8,712 nt of DNA from Gemmatimonadota bacterium. GTDB taxonomy: Bacteria; Gemmatimonadota; Gemmatimonadetes; Gemmatimonadales; GWC2-71-9. Shown here in pieces: positions 1 through 7,463 of the stretch. A program made the position numbers and the translations under genes. Under the pieces are notes generated by a model. That model had not been told where the DNA came from and made no database searches. It was given only the letters and a program-made list of their open reading frames with translations. Position 1 is the stretch's first letter. The number at the start of each line of letters is the position of its first letter. Where the stretch lies: positions 1 through 8,712 of the forward strand of contig QHUQ01000175.1 of assembly GCA_003221985.1 (NCBI GenBank), in the 5' to 3' direction.

Positions 1-1
1 C

Positions 2-355
2 CAGGCGGCCGACGCCGTCGGGTGGTGCGCGACCCACTTCGACGATGCGCCGCCGGTCGTCAACCTGATCGACGACGCGCTGCCGACCCGCGGGCGAGTG
101 CTCGCTGCCTTCCGCGTGCACCAATGGCGTGGGCGCATGGTGTGGATCCCGATCAGTCTGTTCGCGCTGCTGTTCGCAGCTGCGCGACTGGTCGTCGGTC
201 TCGCCACCCTGCGCCTGCCACCGCGGCTCGCGGTGTGGTCCATCTTTCGGGCGCGACGCTATGACGCGTCCTTGGGGGCGCGGCTGCTCCGGCCACCGAC
301 GATCGAAAGCAGCGCCCCCGACCGCCAGCACGTGCCCGTCTCCCGGGCGGGGTGA
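2..355 (+). CDS. C-terminal part of a probable SDR-family sugar epimerase/dehydratase (5' truncated)
   Basis: The open frame enters from the left edge and ends at TGA 353-355, giving 117 visible residues. A stretch reading PPVVNLIDDALPTRGRVLAA near residues 17-36 resembles the substrate-domain end of extended short-chain dehydrogenase/reductase proteins (NAD-dependent epimerase/dehydratases). It is followed by a hydrophobic segment around IPISLFALLFAAARLVVGL that could be amphipathic or membrane-associated, and a basic tail. The Rossmann nucleotide-binding and YxxxK catalytic parts would lie upstream of the window, so the assignment rests on C-terminal style and on context. The stop is 4 nt before the GTG of the FemAB gene, which suggests the same operon. 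Such an enzyme would make or modify a nucleotide sugar for the surface polymer. The frame is confident; the family is tentative. Confidence 0.5.
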   Translation, partial: QAADAVGWCATHFDDAPPVVNLIDDALPTRGRVLAAFRVHQWRGRMVWIPISLFALLFAAARLVVGLATLRLPPRLAVWSIFRARRYDASLGARLLRPPTIESSAPDRQHVPVSRAG

Positions 356-359
356 TGCG

Positions 360-1412
360 GTGAGCCCCGCTGCACCGTATCCCCAACTCGAGGTGCTGCC
401 GCTCGACGGCGACAGGCGCGCGTGGGACGAGTTGGTGACGCGGGCGAAGTGCAGCAGCTTTTGCCACCTCGCTGGCTGGCGTGAGATCCTCAGCGACGTC
501 CTGGGGGCGGAATGCCTCCACTGGCAGGTTGTGGACGCAGCTGGCGCGTTGCACGGCATTCTCCCGCTCGTGCGAGTGCGCAGCCGGATCTTTGGTCACT
601 ACCTCGTCTCGCTGCCGTTTCTCAACTACGGTGGTCCCTTAGGATCCCAAGCCGCGCAGGATCGGCTGGTGCAAGAGGCGGTGACGGAGGCCCGTCGGAC
701 ACGCGCGGATCTGCTTGAGCTCCGAACCCGCGATCCGGGCGGTTTCGATCTTCCGGTGTCGTCGAGAAAGATCACCGTCCTCCTGCCCTTGCCGTCCGAT
801 GCCGAAACGCTGTTCACACGATTTCCTGCCAAGTTGCGCAGTCAGATTCGCCGCCCAATGAAAGAAGGACTCGACGTGCGGTTCGGACCCGAGCAGCGCG
901 AACCGTTTTACGAGGTGTTCGCGCGTACGATGCGGGACCTTGGCACACCGGTGTTGCCGCGCGCGCTGTTTGAGCGCGTGGCGGCGACGTTTTCCGATCT
1001 CGTCGTCTTCGGCGTCGTGTACCGGGGGGAGCAGCCGCTTGCCGGAGGCTGTGGCTTCGTGTGGCGTGAGGAGTTCGAGATGAGTTGGGCGGGCTCGCTG
1101 CGCGAGTCGCGCCGTCTCGCGGCCAACATGCTGCTGTACTGGGCGTTCATGGAACACGCAATCAGCGGTGGCGTCCGTGTCTTTAACTTTGGTCGCTGCA
1201 CGCCAGGTGGCAGCACACATCACTTCAAGACACAATGGGGTGGGGTCGACGTGCCATTGTCGTGGCATCAATCAGTCTCGGGAGCCGGTGGTGTGCGCGG
1301 TACCCCGTCACCCGATGATCCCGCGTACTCCTGGGGACCACGGCTGTGGCGTCGTCTGCCGCTGTTTGTCGCGAACCGTCTCGGTCCCCGGCTCGTGCGG
1401 TTCCTGCCGTGA
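360..1412 (+). CDS. FemAB-like (GNAT-fold) protein of the XrtA/PEP-CTERM-associated type
   Basis: The product has 350 residues from GTG 360. This start is preferred over the longer open frame because a G-rich Shine-Dalgarno (GGGCGGGG, about 345-352) sits 7 nt upstream and the preceding gene ends at 355. The N-terminal half has an HLAGWREIL block (37-45) and PFLNYGGPL (86-94); the middle has KLRSQIRRP (158-166); the C-terminal half has the conserved glycine-rich NFGRCTPGG (276-284) followed by FKTQWGG (289-295). This order is typical of FemAB-related proteins found in exosortase/PEP-CTERM exopolysaccharide loci, where length is about 330-350 residues. FemAB relatives transfer aminoacyl or acyl groups; the substrate of this subgroup is unknown, and a role in decorating a polysaccharide or its lipid-linked precursor is inferred from neighbours. 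No signal peptide is seen, so it is probably cytoplasmic. The stop overlaps the next start by 4 nt (GTGA). Confidence 0.85.
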   Translation: MSPAAPYPQLEVLPLDGDRRAWDELVTRAKCSSFCHLAGWREILSDVLGAECLHWQVVDAAGALHGILPLVRVRSRIFGHYLVSLPFLNYGGPLGSQAAQDRLVQEAVTEARRTRADLLELRTRDPGGFDLPVSSRKITVLLPLPSDAETLFTRFPAKLRSQIRRPMKEGLDVRFGPEQREPFYEVFARTMRDLGTPVLPRALFERVAATFSDLVVFGVVYRGEQPLAGGCGFVWREEFEMSWAGSLRESRRLAANMLLYWAFMEHAISGGVRVFNFGRCTPGGSTHHFKTQWGGVDVPLSWHQSVSGAGGVRGTPSPDDPAYSWGPRLWRRLPLFVANRLGPRLVRFLP

Positions 1413-2617
1413 ACGGTTGGCGATACCAAGCACCGGCCCGCTCGCCCCTGTCTGCTCGGGCGGTGATCGCGGGCGTACGCGGAGTCGCGCGCAATGGGCG
1501 GGGGAGTGCACGGAGTGAAGGCCGAGTCGTCGAGCTCCTCACGGCACGATACGGGCCCCGGGACGTCCTACTGACCGATAGTGGCACCACGGCATTGACC
1601 GCGGCGCTGATCGGCGTGTTAAAGGATCGGCCGGGCGCGGTCGCGCTTCCCGCGTACGGGTGTTATGACCTCGCCACGGCAGCCGATGGGGCCAATGCGC
1701 CGGTCCTTCTATACGATTTGGATCCGCGTACCCTGGCGCCCGATCTGACGCAGCTCCATGAGGCGCTGCGTCAAGGCGCGTCCGCGGTCGTCGTCGTGCA
1801 CCTCTATGGCCATCCCGTCGACCTCAGCGGCGTGAAGGGACTCGCGGCGGAGCGGGGCGCCTTGGTGATAGAAGACGCAGCGCAAGCTGCCGGTGCCACG
1901 CTCGATGACCGCTCCGTCGGGACGCAGTGCTCCCTCGCTGTACTGAGCTTCGGTCGAGGAAAAGGGCTCACCGGAGGGAGCGGCGGCGCGCTCCTGGCCT
2001 ACGATGACGCCGGAGCGCGCGTAGTGGAGGCCGTGAGAGGTTTGCTTGGTGCACCGCGACGAGGCTGGCCGGAACTCCTCACCATAGCCGCTCAGCTAAT
2101 CTTTGAGCGCCCCCGCTTGTACGCCCTTCCAGCGGCGCTGCCTTTTCTCCACCTGGGCGAGACTGTCTATCGCGCGCCGCGGCCCTTGCGCCGGCCGAGC
2201 CGTGTGTCCGCTCCCGTCGTCGGGGCCACATGGCACCTCGCCGAACGCGAGGCCGAGACGCGACGCCACAACGCGGAGCGGCTGCTCTCGGCGCTACGAT
2301 GGCAGCCGGGTTTCGAGACGATCAGTACGCCGCCGCGCGCCCGGCCTGGCTACCTGCGGCTGCCCGTGCTCGCGTCACCAGCGGTTCGGCGCTCGGCAAT
2401 GGAGCCAGCGGCGCGGCGACTTGGTGTGATGCCCGGCTATCCCCAACCGCTCTGCGACCTCGAGCGCTTTCGCCAGCGCTGTTGGAACCGCGATGCTGCA
2501 TTTCCGGGGAGTCGTGTGCTCGCCGCCCGACTGTGTACCCTACCGACCCACGGGCGCCTTCGGCTCCGCGATCTCGAACGACTCGAGCTGTGGATTCGAA
2601 TCGCGAGCGGGAGATAG
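1409..2617 (+). CDS. DegT/DnrJ/EryC1/StrS-family PLP-dependent aminotransferase
   Basis: The product has 402 residues. GTG 1409 is chosen because it overlaps the FemAB stop in a GTGA arrangement, typical of translational coupling; the open frame extends further upstream only inside the FemAB gene. Fold-type-I aminotransferase features are visible: DSGTTAL (57-63) at the PLP phosphate loop, IEDAAQAAG (154-162) with D156 and Q159 expected to contact the pyridine ring, and SFGRGKGLTGG (180-190) with K185 as the Schiff-base lysine. The end LPTHGRLRLRDLERL matches the usual C-terminal helix of the family. These enzymes aminate keto sugars on nucleotide carriers, so an amino sugar for the surface polymer or glycan is the likely product; the exact sugar cannot be read. 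The motif PAYGCYD (81-87) replaces the common P-x-FTF block, so it may belong to a divergent subgroup. The last 78 nt overlap the convergent glycosyltransferase gene. Confidence 0.87.
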   Translation: MNGWRYQAPARSPLSARAVIAGVRGVARNGRGSARSEGRVVELLTARYGPRDVLLTDSGTTALTAALIGVLKDRPGAVALPAYGCYDLATAADGANAPVLLYDLDPRTLAPDLTQLHEALRQGASAVVVVHLYGHPVDLSGVKGLAAERGALVIEDAAQAAGATLDDRSVGTQCSLAVLSFGRGKGLTGGSGGALLAYDDAGARVVEAVRGLLGAPRRGWPELLTIAAQLIFERPRLYALPAALPFLHLGETVYRAPRPLRRPSRVSAPVVGATWHLAEREAETRRHNAERLLSALRWQPGFETISTPPRARPGYLRLPVLASPAVRRSAMEPAARRLGVMPGYPQPLCDLERFRQRCWNRDAAFPGSRVLAARLCTLPTHGRLRLRDLERLELWIRIASGR

Positions 2618-3715
2618 GGCTTTCTCGTAGAGCGCCGTGTAGCGGTCGAGCATTGAGCTGAGCGTGTACGCTTCGGACGCCCGTGCCGCAGCCGCGGCGC
2701 CGAGTCGACGCGCCTCCGCTGGATCGGAGAGCAGGCTGGCGAGAGCATCCGCGAGTACCGCCGCGTCCCCCGGACGGACCACTACACCCGCATGGCCCTC
2801 CTCGAGCACGGTGGGTACTTCCCCAACTGCGGTGGCCACAATTGGCTTCCCCGCCAGCATTGCCTCGAGCAGCGCGAGCGGTACGCCCTCGGAGAGCGAG
2901 GGCAACACGAACACGTCCGACGCAGCCAACACGTTTCCGATATCAGCCCGGAGACCCAGCAGATGGAAGCGCTGGGTCATCTGGAGGCGACGGGCTTCTG
3001 CGAGTAACGGATCGGCCAGCTCGCCGCGACCGGCGATCGCCACGTGCAGCCGGGGAAAGCGGGCGGCGAGAAGCGCGAGGGCTTCCAGCAAATAGGTGTG
3101 GCCCTTTACCGGATACAAGTTGCCGACCGCAACGACCAGTTGATCGGCAGCCGTCAAGCGCAGCTCTTCCCGGAGCGAGGACGGCCCGACCGGCATCTGC
3201 CGTACGCCGTTCGGGATGGTTACGGCCCGATCAGCGCTCAGCCACAGGTCACGTCGCAGCTGGCGCGCCAGGATGTGGGAGACGGCAACGACCGAATCGC
3301 TCAACGTGGCCGCAACACGCAGAGCGATGCGGCGCCTCAGGCGTTCGGCGTAGTAGCGACTGCCGTGCATCGTGAACAGATGTGGGATTCCCGCGCGGCG
3401 GGCGGCCCACGCGCCGTACACGGCCATCGAGAATTCATGACTGTGCGCTAATACGACATGGTGCCGTCGAAGCGTCTCCTCCAACCGGCGCGCGAAGGCC
3501 GGTGAGAACGGTCGATCGAGATGAAATCGCTCCACGTGCACGCCGGTGCCGTGCAACTCGCGGGCGAGCCATCCTTCTCCTGCCGCCGGAACAATGACGA
3601 CATTCTCGCTGCCGGCAGCCTGCAGCTCAGTGGCGAGGCTGGCCAACATGCGCTCCGCCCCACCCGGACCGTCCGATTCGATGAGGTGCGCGAAGCGCAG
3701 ACCGCGAAGTCTCAT
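2540..3715 (-). CDS. Family-4 glycosyltransferase (GT-B fold)
   Basis: The product has 391 residues from ATG 3715-3713. A longer open frame reaches 3883, but the first 56 residues of that are antisense to the deacetylase C-terminus; ATG 3715 overlaps the deacetylase stop as ATGA and gives the usual GT4 N-terminus RFAHLIESDGPGGAERML, with the GGAE acceptor-side loop (18-21). The C-terminal domain shows IPNG (167-170), VGNLYPVKGH (197-206) with the donor-phosphate lysine K204, and the family E-x7-E motif SEGVPLALLE (E276, E284). It should transfer a sugar from a nucleotide donor during assembly of a lipid-linked or surface polysaccharide in the cytoplasm; donor and linkage are not predictable. 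The core domain ends near residue 366 (YEKAL); the remaining 25 residues read antisense into the aminotransferase gene and look non-conserved. Confidence 0.88.
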   Translation of the reverse strand: MRLRGLRFAHLIESDGPGGAERMLASLATELQAAGSENVVIVPAAGEGWLARELHGTGVHVERFHLDRPFSPAFARRLEETLRRHHVVLAHSHEFSMAVYGAWAARRAGIPHLFTMHGSRYYAERLRRRIALRVAATLSDSVVAVSHILARQLRRDLWLSADRAVTIPNGVRQMPVGPSSLREELRLTAADQLVVAVGNLYPVKGHTYLLEALALLAARFPRLHVAIAGRGELADPLLAEARRLQMTQRFHLLGLRADIGNVLAASDVFVLPSLSEGVPLALLEAMLAGKPIVATAVGEVPTVLEEGHAGVVVRPGDAAVLADALASLLSDPAEARRLGAAAAARASEAYTLSSMLDRYTALYEKALSPARDSNPQLESFEIAEPKAPVGR

Positions 3716-4608
3716 GGGTGGAGGCCCGCGGTCCACGCTTGGAAGGCGGCGTATCCGATTCCGGCCGGCACGTTCATTCTCGGGAGCGCCCATGGGTCGG
3801 TTCCGATGACTGGGCCCCGCTCGAGAGTAAGGGCTGCGCGGTACCCCGCCGCGCGCACCACTTGCTGGACCCTGTCGTTCCAAAGACCGTAGGGATAGGC
3901 GAAGAACTCCGGGATGACGCCTGTGCGGCGCGTGATCTCATCGCGGCTCTCGACCACCTCTCGCTGCAGGTCGATCTCGTCCAGAGCGGGTAGCGAGCGG
4001 TGGGTCGCAGAATGCACCCCGATATCCAACCCGGATCCTGCTGCGGCAGCGATCGTCTGCCACTCCGCAGGGCGGCAAGAGCGCGGGGAGCGCAAAGGAG
4101 CGCCGCCATTGCGGCCGAGCGATGCCACGATGGCCGCGCCGTCACCGCGCAGCGCAGTGACCCAGTGCTCGCGCCTAGCCGGGGAAGAGGCGCGCACTAC
4201 GGCGGGGTGGTCCCACCAGAAGTCGGTGTCCCGCCCAGGCGCTTGCGCCACGACGAATACTGTTGCCGGGAGCCCTAATTCCCGGAGCAGAGGCCACGCG
4301 TCCTCGAAGACGCCGATGTAGCCGTCGTCGAATGTCAGCGCGACGGTTCCGCGCAGGGAGATCCCGTGCGTCACGCGCTGTACGACGTTATCCAATGAGA
4401 TCACGTCGTATTTGGCTTTGAGCCAGCGCATCTGCCGCGCGAACATGGGGAACGGCATATGCAGGCCAAGGCCGCCCCAGAGACCGGCTTCAGTCTCGGG
4501 GACGACATTGTGGTAACAGAGAATGAGACCGCCGCTCCCTAGCCGCCGAGCAACAGTCGTCACTCCAGCGAGCTTCAGAACCGCGTACCCCAACGGTGCA
4601 AACCTCAA
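3712..4608 (-). CDS. Polysaccharide deacetylase (NodB homology, CE4-type)
   Basis: The product has 298 residues. Start TTG 4608-4606 is the only upstream option in frame after a stop at 4620-4618, with a modest GGA ribosome site; it gives the usual N-terminal helix before LILCYHNV (28-35). Carbohydrate esterase 4 motifs are present: TFDDGY (92-97) with catalytic D94 and metal-binding D95, the zinc pair HSATH (H199, H203), and FAYPYG (236-241). CE4 enzymes remove N- or O-acetyl groups from sugar polymers or precursors. No clear signal peptide is seen, although residues 5-20 are hydrophobic, so the location is uncertain. Similar deacetylases without secretion signals are common in exopolysaccharide loci beside GT4 enzymes. 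Its stop overlaps the glycosyltransferase start (ATGA), implying coupled translation of the two. It is transcribed divergently from the lipoprotein at 4709 across a 100-nt gap. Confidence 0.88.
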   Translation of the reverse strand: MRFAPLGYAVLKLAGVTTVARRLGSGGLILCYHNVVPETEAGLWGGLGLHMPFPMFARQMRWLKAKYDVISLDNVVQRVTHGISLRGTVALTFDDGYIGVFEDAWPLLRELGLPATVFVVAQAPGRDTDFWWDHPAVVRASSPARREHWVTALRGDGAAIVASLGRNGGAPLRSPRSCRPAEWQTIAAAAGSGLDIGVHSATHRSLPALDEIDLQREVVESRDEITRRTGVIPEFFAYPYGLWNDRVQQVVRAAGYRAALTLERGPVIGTDPWALPRMNVPAGIGYAAFQAWTAGLHP

Positions 4609-4708
4609 GGTATTCCGCTAGTTAGGTCATGCCCTTGGCGGGCAACTTCCGTGCCGCTGCGGGCTCTGGCATGCATCCTGCCGTTCGTACCGGACCATCT
4701 TTTATCGA
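4609..4708. other. Divergent intergenic gap between the deacetylase and the first lipoprotein
   Basis: This 100-nt stretch must hold promoters for both divergent genes, unless the lipoprotein is read from further away. I see no convincing -35/-10 pair on either strand and no riboswitch-like motif comparable with the one at 5722. A T-rich patch CTTTTAT (4699-4705) directly before the plus-strand start is the only AT-rich spot. Confidence 0.4.
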
Positions 4709-5539
4709 GTGATGGTCGTGGGGTGCCGCATCGGTCACGTGGGCTTACTGGCCTTGGTCGTTTCTTCTTGCCATGGCGGATCGACCGCCAAAACCACATC
4801 GCGGGCAGACACCTTGTTTGTCGAGGACTTTGAGTCGGGGAATTTGTCGGCGTGGGATGGAGTCGACCCGACTCACCACCAAGTGGTCAGCGATCCGTCC
4901 GTCGCGCAGTCGGGCAGCCGGTACCTCCAGGTGACGTATGCCACTGGGGGCGAGGGCGGGTGGCTCACGCACTTCTTCATGCCCGGCTACGACTCCATCT
5001 ACGTGAGCTACTACGTGCGCTTCCCAGCGACCTGGCAAGGCGGCACCAAGCTCATCGCGCTCTACGGCTCGCGGACGGACAACCAATGGTCCGCGCTCGG
5101 GAAAGCCGGGCTGTGCCCGAACGGAACCGATTTCTTCGGGACGTGGCTCATCACCGAGGTGTCAGGGAATCCGGGGCCGACGCGTTTCTACTCCTACTAC
5201 CCGGCCATGGCCCGCGAACCGGACGGCGTGACGTGTTGGGGCCGCTACGGGGACGGCACGGAGACCTACGTGCCGCCGCTGACGCTGAGTCTCGGCGCGT
5301 GGCATCACGTCGAGTTCTGGGTGAAGCTGAATACGCCGGGGCAGGCCAACGCCAGCCAGACCTTCTGGCTCGACGGCGTGCAGCGTGGGAACTGGGCGGG
5401 CTTTAGCTTCCGCGCCAGCACGATTCTACGGTTGAACGCCGTGCAGTTCAGCTTCAGCGGCAATCCCACCGGCGCCACACGGACGCTCTACGTCGATCAC
5501 CTCGTGGTCACGACAGGTACGCGAACACGCGACGAGTGA
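4709..5539 (+). CDS. Secreted lipoprotein with a polysaccharide-lyase-like (ConA/jelly-roll) module
   Basis: The product has 276 residues from GTG 4709; ATG 4712 is an equally good start and no strong Shine-Dalgarno decides. The N-terminus is a short signal peptide with lipobox VSSC (Cys21), so it is probably lipid-anchored outside the inner membrane. After a linker of about 15 residues comes one module from residue 34 to the end: EDFESGNLSAW, SIYVSYYVRFP, GGTKLIALYGSR, GAWHHVEFWVKLNTPGQ, TFWLDGVQRG and a final LYVDHLVV strand. The pattern of a gathered extended-strand core with a W-HHVE-WVKLNTPGQ block resembles PL14/PL20- and heparin-lyase-like jelly-roll proteins, so binding or cleavage of an acidic or neutral polysaccharide is plausible; no catalytic residues can be assigned. 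Two module Cys (in GLCPNG and VTCWG) may form a disulfide. The module is almost duplicated in the gene at 6072, here without Big_2 and polyproline. Confidence 0.8.
   Translation: MMVVGCRIGHVGLLALVVSSCHGGSTAKTTSRADTLFVEDFESGNLSAWDGVDPTHHQVVSDPSVAQSGSRYLQVTYATGGEGGWLTHFFMPGYDSIYVSYYVRFPATWQGGTKLIALYGSRTDNQWSALGKAGLCPNGTDFFGTWLITEVSGNPGPTRFYSYYPAMAREPDGVTCWGRYGDGTETYVPPLTLSLGAWHHVEFWVKLNTPGQANASQTFWLDGVQRGNWAGFSFRASTILRLNAVQFSFSGNPTGATRTLYVDHLVVTTGTRTRDE
4808..5511 (+). repeat. Long direct repeat, copy 1 (lyase-like module)
   Basis: This stretch aligns codon by codon with 6603-7309, with one 3-nt insertion in copy 2. By hand I count 32 mismatches over 4808-5107 (about 89% identity) but only 4 over 5108-5474 (about 99%), after which similarity fades within about 40 nt. 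It is an intragenic paralogous repeat, not a mobile element. Confidence 0.9.
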
Positions 5540-5721
5540 TGCGCGTCACGAGGCCGTGCCTAACGTCAACGCAAACTTCTGCTCCACTAAAAGTCCCAGT
5601 TGCGCGTCTAGGCTGGCCGTTGCTACCGTAGTGCCGACGTGGAGTGGCCGCAGCACCTGTTGCACTCCGTCCGCAAGGGACGGTGCGGTAGCGCGGAGCG
5701 CCCCCCTCTACACAATAGAAG
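5540..5721. other. Non-coding stretch before the riboswitch
   Basis: There is no supportable gene in this stretch. It contains a hairpin at 5662-5686: left arm GCA-CT-CCGTCC, loop GCAAG, right arm GGACGG-TGC, with a CT bulge. It is not followed by a T-tract, so it is not an evident terminator. A possible -10 element lies just before the riboswitch (listed separately). No convincing terminator for the gene ending at 5539 is visible. Confidence 0.5.
5711..5716 (+). promoter_or_regulatory. Possible -10 element of the riboswitch transcript
   Basis: CACAAT matches TATAAT at 4 of 6 positions and is the most AT-rich spot before the aptamer. It would start transcription at about 5722, exactly at the first P1 base of the riboswitch. 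The region 17 nt upstream has no good TTGACA-like box, so this is a positional suggestion only. Confidence 0.25.
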
Positions 5722-5812
5722 TCGCTGCTCAGAGCAAAGCCGCCGAAAGGCGGTGACGCAGAGCTACGGGACTACAGCGACGTCGTCGCCACGTCCGCCG
5801 AGCCGCCAGCGA
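5722..5812 (+). ncRNA. Cyclic di-GMP-I (GEMM) riboswitch aptamer
   Basis: The element follows the GEMM-I plan. P1 is TCGCTG (5722-5727) with CAGCGA (5807-5812). The conserved AGCAAAGCC (5733-5741) leads into a hairpin GCCGCC-GAAA-GGCGGT (5739-5754) capped by the hallmark GAAA tetraloop. Next comes the near-invariant joining segment GACGCAGAGC (5755-5764; consensus GACGCAAAGC) and ACGGGACTA (5766-5774). P3 can form from GGAC/GTCC (5769-5772 with 5793-5796) and GCGAC/GTCGC (5777-5781 with 5785-5789). The end GCCGAGCCGCC (5797-5807) corresponds to the family's GCC-RGG-YUGCC. I know of no other RNA class with this combination. It should sense the second messenger c-di-GMP and control the genes from 5863 onward. 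One core A is G here (GCAGAGC), and the receptor side of P3 is not canonical, so a covariance-model score would be useful. Confidence 0.85.
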
Positions 5813-5844
5813 ATCGACTGAAGTCGAGGCTGGCGGCCTTTTTT
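5802..5844 (+). terminator. Intrinsic terminator acting as the riboswitch expression platform
   Basis: GCCGCCAGC (5802-5810) pairs perfectly with GCTGGCGGC (5829-5837). The inner part forms a second stem TCGAC-TGAA-GTCGA (5814-5827). Six T follow at 5839-5844. It ends 18 nt before the ATG at 5863 and cannot serve the gene ending 260 nt upstream in any simple way. Its left arm shares 5807-5810 with the 3' strand of aptamer P1, so the two structures compete. Confidence 0.9.
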
Positions 5845-5862
5845 GTTACGAGGTGAGTTACG

Positions 5863-6071
5863 ATGCCATTCACGTTCAAGCTGTCGATGCGCCTGGCCCT
5901 CATGAAGTCCGTAGCGGCCGTTGCCGCGTCCGGTCCCACTCTGTCGGACGGCGCCGTCGTCCACGTAGTCCCGTCCTCCCTCACCGTCATACTCGACTCC
6001 GAACGGAAGCGACAGTTCCTGGCGTTTGATCGCACACGCCTGGCGCGCGTGCGCGCCCAAGGAGGCTCTGT

Positions 6072-6075
<4 letters not shown>
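5863..6075 (+). CDS. Small protein, probable truncated remnant of a Big_2 lipoprotein (first gene behind the riboswitch)
   Basis: The product has 70 residues. ATG 5863 has a good Shine-Dalgarno GAGGTG (5850-5855) 7 nt upstream. The first 17 residues (MPFTFKLSMRLALMKSV) mirror the leader of the two downstream lipoproteins (MTFKHKLSRRLALLRNV), but there is no lipobox cysteine. Residues 32-58 include HVVPSSLTVILDSERKRQFL, which keeps the first strands of a Big_2 domain (V-x-P-x-S-x-T ... QF-x-A), after which the domain breaks off in a basic tail. The stop overlaps the ATG of the next gene (ATGA), so translation is probably coupled. It may be a decayed paralogue, or a retained short leader or secreted peptide whose translation feeds ribosomes to the downstream gene. 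The reading frame and signals are clear; whether the protein has a function is not. Confidence 0.6.
6059..6065 (+). promoter_or_regulatory. Strong ribosome binding site for the 6072 lipoprotein
   Basis: AAGGAGG is a near-perfect anti-Shine-Dalgarno match 6 nt before ATG 6072. It lies inside the end of the upstream short gene and fixes the start of the Big_2/polyproline lipoprotein. Confidence 0.85.
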
Positions 6076-7331
<1,256 letters not shown>

Positions 7332-7356
7332 TGATGGTTTTCACCTTTCGCAGCTT

Positions 7357-7362
7357 GGGAGG
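7357..7362 (+). promoter_or_regulatory. Ribosome binding site for the 7369 lipoprotein
   Basis: GGGAGG lies 6 nt before ATG 7369, the same spacing as for the preceding lipoprotein, and fixes the start of the open-ended gene. Confidence 0.8.
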
Positions 7363-7368
7363 CACGGT

Positions 7369-7463
7369 ATGACGTTCAAGCACAAGTTATCTCGACGATT
7401 GGCCCTGCTCAGGAATGTGCTGTTGCTCGGCGGCCTCACCGCCGTGACGGGATGCGATCTGCG
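7369..7463 (+). repeat. Leader repeat, copy 2
   Basis: This copy is the partner of 6072-6166, about 92% identical, with most differences at silent codon positions. Confidence 0.9.

Noticed and set aside
129..359. N-terminal extension of the FemAB frame upstream to 129
   Set aside because: The extension has low-complexity Cys/Arg-rich sequence and overlaps the frame of the preceding gene; GTG 360 with a G-rich ribosome site fits the family N-terminus.
3716..3883. 56-residue N-terminal extension of the glycosyltransferase
   Set aside because: It lies inside the deacetylase gene in another phase, and ATG 3715 is ATGA-coupled to the deacetylase stop and matches the usual GT4 start.
4605..4799. 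Minus-strand 64-residue open frame before the deacetylase
   Set aside because: It is basic and low in hydrophobic residues with no recognised motif, and overlaps the lipoprotein signal peptide on the other strand.
5532..5550. Possible terminator GTGA...TCAC after the first lipoprotein
   Set aside because: It has only a 4-bp stem and no T-tract.
5556..5756. Plus-strand 66-residue open frame between the lipoproteins
   Set aside because: It has no ribosome site or recognisable motif, and it reads through the riboswitch P1 and GAAA hairpin, whose RNA conservation explains the sequence better.
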